Origin: Erythrobacter sp.
Lineage (GTDB): Bacteria; Pseudomonadota; Alphaproteobacteria; Sphingomonadales; Sphingomonadaceae
Reading direction: 5' to 3'
Assembly (NCBI GenBank): GCA_024642335.1
Contig: JAHEBH010000005.1
Span: 1 to 64,000, forward strand
DNA length: 64,000 nucleotides
Part shown: positions 16,953 through 24,543 of the stretch, piece after piece
How positions within the stretch are numbered: position 1 is the stretch's first letter
Layout of the letters: every line of letters begins with the position of its first letter
Program-made: the position numbers and the translations under genes
Notes under the pieces: model-generated
Database searches by the model: none
Seen by the model: only the letters and a program-made list of their open reading frames with translations
What the model was told of the DNA's origin: nothing

Positions 16953-16971
16953 CCCCGGACTTGATCCGGGG
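16953..16971. repeat. REP-type hairpin CCCCGGA/TCCGGGG
   Basis: A 7-bp perfect stem with a CTTGA loop, 10 bases after the ettA stop. Elements of the form CACCCCGGACTTGATCCGGG are frequent extragenic palindromes in sphingomonads. It may also end the ettA transcript. Confidence 0.6.
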
Positions 16972-16997
16972 TCCAGCTTCGATCTGTTTCTCTCGTC

Positions 16998-17017
16998 ATT
17001 CCCGCGAAGGCGGGAAT
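16998..17017. repeat. REP-type hairpin ATTCCCGC/GCGGGAAT
   Basis: An 8-bp perfect stem with a GAAG loop. Together with 17048-17067 it forms an inverted pair of near-identical palindromes about 30 bases apart. Confidence 0.6.
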
Positions 17018-17047
17018 CCTGTCAGTTCCCGAGTGGCACCGCTCTGG

Positions 17048-17067
17048 ATCCCCGCCTACGCGGGGAT
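17048..17067. repeat. REP-type hairpin ATCCCCGC/GCGGGGAT
   Basis: An 8-bp perfect stem with a CTAC loop, the reverse-oriented partner of the palindrome at 16998-17017, differing at a few stem and loop positions. Confidence 0.6.
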
Positions 17068-17106
17068 GACGATGGGTAATGGTTTGTCGAGCGAACCCCG
17101 TTCGTC

Positions 17107-17180
17107 CTGAGCTTGTCGAAGGACTGTCTTTCTCTTTCGTCCAGCCCATCCGAACAAAGACGATGCTTCGACAAGCTCAG
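17107..17180. repeat. Inverted pair of CTGAGCTTGTCGAAG elements
   Basis: The 15 bases at 17107-17121 recur as an exact reverse complement at 17166-17180. This CTTCGACAAGCTCAG core is a known-looking dispersed repeat of many proteobacterial genomes. The 44 bases between the arms hold no other signal. Confidence 0.6.
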
Positions 17181-17207
17181 CATGAGCGGGCGGGGTGAAG
17201 TGGGATC

Positions 17208-17223
17208 AAACCCCTTTCCTACA
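17208..17223 (-). repeat. 16-base intergenic repeat (second copy)
   Basis: Identical to 8327-8342 and sharing its first ten bases (minus-strand reading) with 507-516. Here it lies in the gap downstream of the LacI-like gene and next to the REP patch, so it may be a dispersed repeat rather than an operator. Confidence 0.4.
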
Positions 17224-17392
17224 CAGCACCACCTCGCATAGACCCAAACCCGGCTCATTCCACCGTCCGGCTCTCCAGCCGCTGGCACGCGGCATCGCTC
17301 CCCCTTGCGAGGGGAGAGAATTTTTCCCTTTGGACAGTGTTAAATGTGTAAACCCAGCCAGCCTTGGTGCGACCCGAAGGACTGACCTGCTC

Positions 17393-18235
17393 CTAACTTA
17401 CGGGAACAACCTCGCGGCAATCGGCGACCGAATCGCGTTGGACGATCTCGAAATCGATCACCTTGTATTCGTTTGCCCTGCCCGGGTTGCGGGTACGTTC
17501 GCCGATAATGCGGCCCGCCGCTTCGCCCATTGCCTCAAGCGGCTGGCGCACGGTGGTCAGGCGCGGGTGGACATGCGATGCCACCACATTGTCGTCATAC
17601 CCAACGATCGAAATATCGCGCGGAATGGAAATCCCCGCCTCTCGCGCCGCATCGATGATGCCTGCCGCCATTTCGTCGTTCGAGGCGAAGATCGCTGTCG
17701 GCTTGGCGGCGAACAGCTTTGCTGCCTGCTCCTGCCCTGACTTGCGCGTGAAATCGCCCTGCGCGACCAGCGTCTGGTCCACGCGAATGCCCTTTGCGCC
17801 CAGGGCATTGGTATAGCCATTGTAGCGCCGCATGCTGACCAGCTGCGAGTTTGGTCCGCGCATGATCCCGATCCGGCGATGGCCGCGCGCCGTGAGCAGG
17901 CCGGTAATGGCCGAAGCGGCCTGGAATTCGTCCATGCATACGACATTGCCGCGCTCGGGATCGAGCAGCGGGGCAATGCGGACATAGGGGATCTTGCTGG
18001 CTTCTATGAGAGAGAGAATCTGCCGGTCATCGGAAACCGGAGGTGAAAGGACAACGCCGGCAAAACTCATGCTCTTCAGCACATCGGCGGCAGATTCCTG
18101 TTTACCGTAAACATTTACCGAAGAGAGGATACATCCCGACATTCCTATGGTCGAACTGATCCCCTGACGGAGGCGGGCGACATAGTCTTCACCGGGGTTG
18201 TCAGACAACAACAACACTGTCTTTGGAGCGCTCAT
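17393..18235 (-). CDS. LacI-family effector-binding domain protein lacking the HTH
   Basis: The 280 residues correspond to a full periplasmic-binding-like core of LacI/GalR regulators: TVLLLSDNPGEDY at the start, GVVLSPPVSDD, GHRRIGIMRGP, ALGAKGIRVD, AIFASNDEMAAGIIDAAREAG, DISIVGYDDNVVASHVHPRLTTVRQPLEAMGE. Normal LacI proteins are 330-345 residues with an N-terminal HTH of about 55 residues. Here there is none, and an in-frame TAA lies five codons upstream of the ATG. It may act as a co-regulator, a sugar sensor or a decaying gene. No sugar catabolic genes flank it. Confidence 0.82.
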   Translation of the reverse strand: MSAPKTVLLLSDNPGEDYVARLRQGISSTIGMSGCILSSVNVYGKQESAADVLKSMSFAGVVLSPPVSDDRQILSLIEASKIPYVRIAPLLDPERGNVVCMDEFQAASAITGLLTARGHRRIGIMRGPNSQLVSMRRYNGYTNALGAKGIRVDQTLVAQGDFTRKSGQEQAAKLFAAKPTAIFASNDEMAAGIIDAAREAGISIPRDISIVGYDDNVVASHVHPRLTTVRQPLEAMGEAAGRIIGERTRNPGRANEYKVIDFEIVQRDSVADCREVVPVS

Positions 18236-18592
18236 TGCGAAGCCCTTCGTTTATTCTTTAGCGAACCGAGAGGCGGATGTTAACGCGAGTTGATGAAGAA
18301 AATATCAATTGCATAAGCTACAGAAAACGCCACGAATTTGGTTAAAACTGGTTTGCCGGCACCGGAAAATTGAGGGCCGGAATCGCCTGCAAGGCCAAGT
18401 CTGAGCCGGACTTTCCTGCAGCCCTCCTCTTCCCCTTACCCTGCCCAGGAGACGCACCGCCTGCCAAGCTGCGAACATGAACGGCGGGCACACGAAGCGG
18501 TTCAGAGATGCGACAGGGCGTTGGGCTTAGGACTCGGAACAGTCAATCGCCGCAGCCACTCGGCGGCAAAGGTCAGCAAGCAGGAGGATGCG
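18236..18592. other. 357-base intergenic region without recognisable gene
   Basis: This is the divergent region between the HTH-less LacI protein and the RcnB-like gene. The left third is AT-richer and probably holds the promoter of the LacI-like gene. I see no convincing ORF, RNA or repeat. An AGGAGG ribosome site at its right end serves the RcnB-like gene. Confidence 0.6.
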
Positions 18593-19672
18593 ATGATGCG
18601 CCTGCCCGATACATTGAAGACAAGCGGCCTGGCTGCGCTGGCAGTGGCCATGGCTGTTCCGGCCTTTCCGGTTCAGGCTTCGGCGAATTCCGAAAGTTCG
18701 GCGCAGGAGCAAGGAGAAGTCCGCCAGAACCGGCGCACGCAGGAGCAGTCGCGACAGGAGCGACGCAGCAACGATGATAATCGCAGCCAGATCCGCGAGG
18801 CACGCCAACAGGCACGCCAGGTCGAGCAACGCAGTGAAGCTCGCGCAGCCCGCGTAGAAGACCGCGGCAACCGTCAGGCGCAACGCCTGCAGGAACAGGG
18901 TCAGCCGCAGGCAGCCCGCCAGGTCGATCGCAACAGCGAACAACGTGCCCGGCAGATTGAACAACGCGGGGAACAGCGTGCTGCCGTGATCCGGCGCGAT
19001 GTCCGCCAGGACAACATCCGCACAGCGCAACAAGAGCAGGAACGCACCCGTGCAGTCCTCAACCGGCGCACGGACCGTGACCGCAATCAGGAAAGGACGC
19101 GGACCGACAACCCGCCGCGCAACCTGGGCGAGAGGCTCGGTGCGGTCGACAGCAGCGCTATCGACCGGGTCGAACAGCGGCGTGAAGAGCGCCGCGAGGA
19201 CAGGCGCGAGGAACGCCGCGATCGCGACTATCGCGACGGTGACCGCAATCGTGATTACCGCGACCGGGACCGCAATCGCGACTACCGCGACCGCGACCGG
19301 AACGGCTCATACCGCGACGGCTATCGCGAAGCCCGCAGGGATGCCAGGCGCGATTATCGCCGCTGGAACCGCGATAACTGGCGCCGCGACCGGCGCTATG
19401 ACTGGAACCGCTATCGCTATTCCAACCGTGATATCTATCGCCTGGGCCGCTACTACGCGCCCTATCGCAACTATCACTATCGCCGCTTCAGCATCGGCTT
19501 CTACATCGACAGCCTGTTTTTCGGCAGCCGCTACTGGATCAGCGACCCTTGGCGCTATCGCCTGCCGGACGTCTACGGCCCCTATCGCTGGGTGCGCTAT
19601 TATGACGACGTTCTGCTGGTGGATATCTACACCGGCGAGGTGGTGGACGTGATCCACAACTTCTTCTGGTAG
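18593..19672 (+). CDS. RcnB-like exported protein with Arg/Gln-rich repeats
   Basis: About 359 residues. ATG 18593 (or the adjacent ATG 18596) follows AGGAGG and opens a signal peptide (about 5-30, ending VQASA). The middle is extremely rich in Arg, Gln, Glu and Asp, with three tandem copies of a nine-residue RDYRDRDRN-type unit. The C-terminal 70 residues turn aromatic and end WRYRLPDVYGPYRWVRYYDDVLLVDIYTGEV with a final HNFFW, which fits the RcnB family (periplasmic Ni/Co homeostasis in E. coli). A metal role is inferred only from that domain. Confidence 0.8.
   Translation: MMRLPDTLKTSGLAALAVAMAVPAFPVQASANSESSAQEQGEVRQNRRTQEQSRQERRSNDDNRSQIREARQQARQVEQRSEARAARVEDRGNRQAQRLQEQGQPQAARQVDRNSEQRARQIEQRGEQRAAVIRRDVRQDNIRTAQQEQERTRAVLNRRTDRDRNQERTRTDNPPRNLGERLGAVDSSAIDRVEQRREERREDRREERRDRDYRDGDRNRDYRDRDRNRDYRDRDRNGSYRDGYREARRDARRDYRRWNRDNWRRDRRYDWNRYRYSNRDIYRLGRYYAPYRNYHYRRFSIGFYIDSLFFGSRYWISDPWRYRLPDVYGPYRWVRYYDDVLLVDIYTGEVVDVIHNFFW
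19223..19303 (+). repeat. Three tandem 27-base units inside the RcnB-like gene
   Basis: Units at 19223-19249, 19250-19276 and 19277-19303 each encode a nine-residue Arg-Asp-Tyr-Arg-Asp-X-Asp-Arg-Asn repeat. Differences are mostly at third codon positions, so the repeats are kept at protein level. Confidence 0.75.
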
Positions 19673-19716
19673 GCCCCCAACCGGCTTGTTGCCGGAAGAG
19701 TGGCCGGTAACAGGAA

Positions 19717-19744
19717 CCCCCGCCGAGCGATCGGCGGGGGTTTT
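19717..19744. terminator. Strong rho-independent terminator
   Basis: CCCCCGCCGA, a GCGA loop and TCGGCGGGGG make a 10-bp perfect stem followed by TTTT. It lies between the RcnB-like gene and the convergent cytochrome b561 gene and ends the former. Confidence 0.85.
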
Positions 19745-19754
19745 CCTCAGCGGA

Positions 19755-20297
19755 TCAGCCCTTGGGAGTCCCGAAGGGCAACATCCGCCAGAGGTTGCCG
19801 TCCTTGTCCACCACCATGTGCTTTATGCTGCCAAGGATATGCAGCGCGACCAAGGCCAGCATGATGGTTGCGAGGGTGGCGTGAAGTTCCAGCAGCTCAT
19901 GCCCGGTTTCCTGGCCAAATCCCACCGGCAGGATGGGCCAGACGATGCCATACATGTTGATCGCGAAATCATAGCCGGAGATGCCGATCCAGCCGAGCAG
20001 GGGCAAGCCGATCAGCAGGACATAGAATGCCGCGTGCATTACCTTGGCCAGCTTGGCCTCCCAGGCCTTGAGCGCCGGGTTGAGCGGCGGCGGCTTGTGG
20101 ATCAGTCGCCAGCCAATGCGCACAAGCGAAAGCAGCAGGATCGCCATACCCAGTGCAAAATGGTTCGCCATGACGGCACCTCGCTCGGCATCGGGCAAGT
20201 GCTCTGCACTTTCGGCAATGCGCCAATTGACGATCACTGCAATGGCAATCGCCCAGTGCAGCAGCATCGCGACAACCGAATATCTGTTTCCAGCCAT
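19755..20297 (-). CDS. Cytochrome b561 family protein
   Basis: The 180 residues have four membrane helices and a b561 histidine pattern: LLHWAIAIAV near the N terminus, NHFALGMAILLLSLVRIGWRL, KVMHAAFYVLLIGLPLLGWIGIS, and HELLELHATLATIMLALVALHILGSIKH. It probably carries two haems b and passes electrons between quinol and a partner. It resembles the b561 half of the fusion at 6936 without linker and YceI. ATG 20297 is chosen, with GGGGAG 8 bases upstream; an upstream TTG (20318) is unlikely. Confidence 0.92.
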   Translation of the reverse strand: MAGNRYSVVAMLLHWAIAIAVIVNWRIAESAEHLPDAERGAVMANHFALGMAILLLSLVRIGWRLIHKPPPLNPALKAWEAKLAKVMHAAFYVLLIGLPLLGWIGISGYDFAINMYGIVWPILPVGFGQETGHELLELHATLATIMLALVALHILGSIKHMVVDKDGNLWRMLPFGTPKG

Positions 20298-20395
20298 TGA
20301 ATTCACTCCCCGTGCCAATCAGATGGTGAATTTACGATCACAATTCGGCCAAGTCCATGCTTGCGCCATTCCAAAGGGTTTGGAAAAGAGACCGC

Positions 20396-21073
20396 ATGGC
20401 CGTGAAAACAAGATCAGAGTTCCTGAGGCAGCAGCCCGCCCTGCGCAAACTGGGCGCACAGGTGCGCAATCGCCTGACCGCCAATCCCGCCGTTTGGAAA
20501 GTCCCAACGGAAGATGCGGAGATTTATGCCGTCGCGGATTTCATCAAGCCCGAGGAATGCGAGCGGCTGATCAAGCTGATCGACGATGTCGCCAAGCCCT
20601 CCACTGTCTTCGACCTCGATTACTCGGACGGCTATCGCACGTCCTATTCGGGCGATGTCGATCCGCACGATCCCTTCATCAAGAAACTCAACCGGCGTAT
20701 CGACGATCTTATGGGCATCGACCCAACTTTTGGGGAGACGATCCAGGGCCAGCGCTACCTGCCTGGCCAGCAGTTCAAGCCGCATCATGACTGGTTCCAT
20801 CCCAACACCAGCTATTGGGATTTCGAGATGGGCCGCGGAGGGCAGCGCAGCTACACCACCATGGCATTCCTCAACGACGTGGAAGAAGGCGGCACGACCG
20901 ACTTTACCGAACTCGGTATGTCGATCGAGCCCAAACCCGGCGTGCTGCTGCTATGGAACAATGCCGATCTGGACGGGCTGCCCAATCACAAGACCATCCA
21001 CGCGGGCACGCCCGTGGTGAAGGGGGTGAAATATATCTTCACCAAATGGTATCGTGCAGAGAAGTGGAATTGA
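20396..21073 (+). CDS. 2OG-Fe(II) oxygenase, prolyl 4-hydroxylase type
   Basis: 225 residues. The double-stranded beta-helix core carries the iron ligands HxD at His130-Asp132 (KPHHDWF) and the distal His202 (KTIHAGTPV), with a basic 2-oxoglutarate residue about ten positions later (Lys212 in GVKY). NGQRYLPGQ-like and RSYTTMAFLNDVEEGGTTDF segments match prolyl 4-hydroxylase alpha-subunit homologues. The substrate is unknown; bacterial members hydroxylate ribosomal or EF-Tu proline or free peptides. ATG 20396 was preferred over 20357 because of a GGAAAAGAG upstream and family length. Confidence 0.92.
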   Translation: MAVKTRSEFLRQQPALRKLGAQVRNRLTANPAVWKVPTEDAEIYAVADFIKPEECERLIKLIDDVAKPSTVFDLDYSDGYRTSYSGDVDPHDPFIKKLNRRIDDLMGIDPTFGETIQGQRYLPGQQFKPHHDWFHPNTSYWDFEMGRGGQRSYTTMAFLNDVEEGGTTDFTELGMSIEPKPGVLLLWNNADLDGLPNHKTIHAGTPVVKGVKYIFTKWYRAEKWN

Positions 21074-21091
21074 GCAGGCGCTCAGTACCGG

Positions 21092-22714
21092 TCAGGCCCT
21101 TTCAAGCGCCTCTGCGATCAGCTTGCGGCTGTTTGTTATCCCGTAGAGCGCGATGAAGCTGCCCATGCGCGGCCCCTGATCGCTGCCCAGCAGCGTCTGG
21201 TAGAGCGCCTTGAACCAGTCGCGCAGGTTCTCGAAACCGTGCTCTTCCTTCTTGCCGATTTCATACACCTCGGTCTGCAAGTCCTCCGCCGAAGTATCCG
21301 CCGGAACGGAGGCCAGATAGGCATCGAGATCGCGCAGCGCAGCCGCCTCATTCGCGGTGGGCGCGCGTTTCTTCAGCGTGGGCGCAACGAAATCGCGGTT
21401 ATAGGCGAGCGCCTTCTCGACCAGCCGGTAGAGGTCCGGATGATCGTCCGGATCGGCATCGTGCATGTAGTTGCCGAGGTATGACCACACCTGCTGGTGC
21501 GTGGCATCGGCGCCCAGTACGGCTACGAGGTTGAGCAGCAGGCCGTAGGTAACCGGCAGGCTGTCACCCGCGCCATCGTCGTTACCCATCGCGTGCAGAA
21601 GGTTCCAGGCCGGGTTTCCCAGCCGTTTGTCCCAATCCTGCGACGGGATGGCAGTGCGGAACTGCCAGTATTCATCCACCGCGCGCGGGATCACACCCAC
21701 GTGGAGCTGCTTGGCGCTCTTGGGATTGGCGTAGATGTAATGGCCCAGGCTTTCCTCACTGCCATAGGTCAGCCATTCCTCAATCGAGAGGCCGTTGCCC
21801 TTGGACTTGGATATCTTCTCGCCATTGGCATCGAGGAAGAGTTCGTAAATCATGCCTTCGGGCTTGCGGCCGCCCAGCACATTCACGATGCGGCCAGATT
21901 GCGTGACGCTGTCGGTCAGATCCTTGCCGCACATCTCGTAATCGACGCCCAGCGCATACCAGCGCATGGCCCAGTCGACCTTCCATTGGAGCTTGGCGCG
22001 TCCCCCGAGGATCGACTGATCGACCATCTCGCCGTCATCCTCGAAGCGGACCAGCCCCGCCTCCGGGTCGATCACTTCAACGGGAACCTGCAGCACAATC
22101 CCGCTCTTGGGGCTGATCGGCAGCACGGGCGAATAGGTCCTGCGGCGCTCCTCGCGCAAAGTGGGCAGCATGATATCCTGGATATCGTCATACTTGCGGA
22201 GGACCTGCTTCAGCGCCTCGTCAAAGGCTCCCGAATTGTAACGGTCAGATGCCGAGACGAATTCGTAGTCGAAGCCGAAACGGTCGAGGAATTCGCGCAG
22301 CCGGGCATTGTTGTGATGGGCAAAACTCTCGTGTGTGCCGAAGGGGTCGGGAATGCGCGTCAACGGCTTGCCGAGGTGGCTCTCGAGCAGGTCCTTATTG
22401 GGCACATTGTCGGGGACCTTGCGCAATCCGTCCATATCATCGGAAAATGCGACCAGCCGCGTAGCTGCGGGAGCCCCGCCCTCGCTCGCCACGATTTCAT
22501 AGGCGCGGCGCACCAACGTGGTGCGCAGCACTTCCTGGAAAGTACCGATATGCGGCAGGCCCGATGGGCCATAGCCGGTTTCGAACAGCACAGGCTCGAC
22601 CTTACCGTCTTTGGTGGCTTTGGCGCCGTCGAACCGCTTTGCAAGCCTCTGGGCCTCCTGGAAGGGCCAGGCCTTGGTTACGCGGGCGGCGGAGATCAGT
22701 GCATCGTCGAACAT
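21092..22714 (-). CDS. lysS: Lysyl-tRNA synthetase, class I
   Basis: The class I LysRS (archaeal/alphaproteobacterial type) charges tRNA-Lys. The 540 residues contain the HIGH-like element PSGLPHIGTF and the KMSKS-like element EKISKSKGNGLS, with the Rossmann core and a helical C-terminal anticodon-binding region. The start at MFDDALIS (22714) fits the family; an in-frame upstream ATG (22804) would add 30 unrelated residues. It is convergent with the oxygenase gene 18 bases away. No class II LysRS is present in the window. Confidence 0.97.
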   Translation of the reverse strand: MFDDALISAARVTKAWPFQEAQRLAKRFDGAKATKDGKVEPVLFETGYGPSGLPHIGTFQEVLRTTLVRRAYEIVASEGGAPAATRLVAFSDDMDGLRKVPDNVPNKDLLESHLGKPLTRIPDPFGTHESFAHHNNARLREFLDRFGFDYEFVSASDRYNSGAFDEALKQVLRKYDDIQDIMLPTLREERRRTYSPVLPISPKSGIVLQVPVEVIDPEAGLVRFEDDGEMVDQSILGGRAKLQWKVDWAMRWYALGVDYEMCGKDLTDSVTQSGRIVNVLGGRKPEGMIYELFLDANGEKISKSKGNGLSIEEWLTYGSEESLGHYIYANPKSAKQLHVGVIPRAVDEYWQFRTAIPSQDWDKRLGNPAWNLLHAMGNDDGAGDSLPVTYGLLLNLVAVLGADATHQQVWSYLGNYMHDADPDDHPDLYRLVEKALAYNRDFVAPTLKKRAPTANEAAALRDLDAYLASVPADTSAEDLQTEVYEIGKKEEHGFENLRDWFKALYQTLLGSDQGPRMGSFIALYGITNSRKLIAEALERA

Positions 22715-22862
22715 GGTGCGGGCCTTTTGCCGAACGGGGAGTTTTTCGCAAGCGCGAAACGAAAAAGGGCGGGCCGTCTGGAACGCCGCGGAATTACCCT
22801 GCATTCGCGGCGTATCGTCCAGTGCCTGGATTCATCTAATTGTATCAGGTGCCAGTAGGTGC

Positions 22863-22891
22863 TTGGCAGGCCACGAACCCGAAGCTAGCCT
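22863..22891 (+). promoter_or_regulatory. Candidate promoter of tannase-family gene
   Basis: TTGGCA (22863-22868), a 17-base spacer and TAGCCT (22886-22891), 31 bases before the ATG. GGGAGAG ribosome site follows at about 22911. Confidence 0.38.
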
Positions 22892-22921
22892 TTGCCCGAA
22901 AACAAGGTTTGGGAGAGAACC

Positions 22922-24427
22922 ATGAAGAAGCTTGCCGCTGTCAGCCTGACGGCAATTGCCCTTGCCGCCTGTTCGGAAACGCAGGAGGCGCCGTTCGAAA
23001 CCGTGATCGCCTCGGCAGAGGATTGCGCCTCTTTCGACACATCTCTTCTTGGCGCGGAAAACGCCGCTTCCCAGTGGGTGGAAGCCAGCGAGGGCGTGCC
23101 CGCCTTCTGCGAAGTCACGGCAACGCTTGCCCCGGCAGAAGGCTCCGCCATTGGCGTCGTCTTCCGTCTGCCCGAGCGTTGGGAAGGCAAGGTCCTGGGC
23201 CTCGGCGGCGGCGGCTGGGCCGGCAATGTCACGCTGATGAGTGCGGCGGACGGCCTGTCGAAAGGCTATGCCACCATGCAGACCGATGGCGGTAATGCGG
23301 GCACCGATGTCTGGGCCAACGAATGGGTGGTGGAACGCCCTGCCAGTGCCGAGGACTTCTCCCACCGCGCAATCCACGAGATGACCGTGGCGGGCAAGGC
23401 CGTGGCTGACAGCTTCTATGGCACACAGCACCGCCGTGCATATTATCAGGGATGCTCAACTGGCGGCCGCATGGGCCTGATGGAAGCCCAGCGTTATCCC
23501 GAAGACTATGATGCGATCATCGCGGGTGCGCCGGTCTATACTCTGCAGGTCCAGACCAGCTCAGTCTTCCGCGCGCAGAATTTTGCCGCAGGCGGCGGCG
23601 CGGCAGGTTTCACGCCTGCCGACCTGCAGCTGGTGCAGGACGCGGCCGTTGCCATGTGCGATGCCAAAGACGGACTGGAAGACGGGCTGATCAACGATCC
23701 TGCCAACTGCGGCTTCGATCCCGCCAGCCTGCAGTGCGAGGCCGGCAAGACCGACAGTTGCCTCACAGCGCCGCAGGTCGGCGCGCTGAAGTCCGCCTAT
23801 GAAGGCGTGCGCGCTTCGGATGGCAGCTATTCCATGCTTCCCATGCGTAAGGGCGGAGAGGCCGGATGGGCGTTCTTCGTTGGTGTCGACGGAACGGGCA
23901 ATGATGCCACGCGCGGCGGCGGCCTTGGCGGTCTCTTCCCGCTGTTTTTCGCGCCGGAAGAAGGCGTGACACTGGCGAATTTCAGCGCTGCCAACTACCT
24001 CACCGTGCGCAGCAGCGCCTTTGCCGAAATGTACGAGGCCAGGAGCACCGACCTCTCTGCCTTCTTCGGCCACGGCGGCAAATTGCTGATGTACCACGGC
24101 GAGAATGACGCTGGCCCCAGCCCCGTCGGTTCCGCCGATTATGCCGAGGCGCTGCTGGCCGCCAACGATGCAGCCGCCAGCCAGTATCGCTATTTCACCC
24201 TGCCCGGCGTCGGCCATTGCGCCGGTGGCCCGGGCGCGGACAGCGTGGACTACCTTGGCGCGCTCGATGCCTGGGTCGAAACTGGCATTGCTCCCGAGCG
24301 TCTGATCGGCGGCAAGCGCGACGGCTCGCTCACCCGTCCGCATTGCGCGTGGCCCAATGTCGCGCGTTTCGAGGGTGAAGGCGATCCCAACAATCCCGAT
24401 GGCTGGAGCTGTGTCCCGCGCAGCTGA
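22922..24427 (+). CDS. Tannase/feruloyl esterase family lipoprotein
   Basis: 501 residues. The N terminus is a lipoprotein signal with a LAAC lipobox (Cys17). The alpha/beta-hydrolase domain shows the CS-D-HC pattern of the tannase family: Cys178-Ser179 in GCSTGGRMG, Asp396 in YHGENDAG and His432-Cys433 in GVGHCAGG, where the two cysteines are expected to pair across the active site. Such enzymes cleave gallate or hydroxycinnamate esters, or related aromatic polyesters. The true substrate is unknown. It stands alone with its own promoter candidate and terminator. Confidence 0.93.
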   Translation: MKKLAAVSLTAIALAACSETQEAPFETVIASAEDCASFDTSLLGAENAASQWVEASEGVPAFCEVTATLAPAEGSAIGVVFRLPERWEGKVLGLGGGGWAGNVTLMSAADGLSKGYATMQTDGGNAGTDVWANEWVVERPASAEDFSHRAIHEMTVAGKAVADSFYGTQHRRAYYQGCSTGGRMGLMEAQRYPEDYDAIIAGAPVYTLQVQTSSVFRAQNFAAGGGAAGFTPADLQLVQDAAVAMCDAKDGLEDGLINDPANCGFDPASLQCEAGKTDSCLTAPQVGALKSAYEGVRASDGSYSMLPMRKGGEAGWAFFVGVDGTGNDATRGGGLGGLFPLFFAPEEGVTLANFSAANYLTVRSSAFAEMYEARSTDLSAFFGHGGKLLMYHGENDAGPSPVGSADYAEALLAANDAAASQYRYFTLPGVGHCAGGPGADSVDYLGALDAWVETGIAPERLIGGKRDGSLTRPHCAWPNVARFEGEGDPNNPDGWSCVPRS

Positions 24428-24452
24428 TCAATCGATCGCAGCATCATAGAGA

Positions 24453-24480
24453 GGGCGGTACCGCAAGGTGCCGCCCTTGT
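24453..24480 (+). terminator. Rho-independent terminator after tannase-family gene
   Basis: GGGCGGTACC, a GCAA loop and GGTGCCGCCC form a 10-bp stem with one G-T pair, followed by a T-rich stretch (TTGTTCTT). Confidence 0.75.
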
Positions 24481-24543
24481 TCTTGGGACAATGCAGCCCC
24501 GCACATGTTTACTTTTCGTTCCGCCTTACGCATGGTCTGATCG

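Larger units (their letters stand above)
16943..17392. other. 450-base intergenic region with REP-type repeats
   Basis: No gene is supported between ettA and the LacI-like gene. The first 240 bases are a mosaic of short inverted repeats, listed separately. The remainder contains one copy of the 16-base repeat shared with 8327-8342 and no other recognisable signal. Confidence 0.7.

Noticed and set aside
16953-17180. Possible CRISPR-like repeat array
   Set aside because: The palindromes differ in sequence and spacing and have no regular spacers. They are REP-type elements.
18275-18300. TTAACGCGAGTTGA as a CtrA site
   Set aside because: The spacing is 6 and the second half is TTGA, so it does not fit the consensus.
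22741-22775. TTTCGC-GCGAAA hairpin as a regulatory element of lysS
   Set aside because: It lies in the lysS leader, but the short stem has no known match and there is no T tract, so I cannot tell it from chance.
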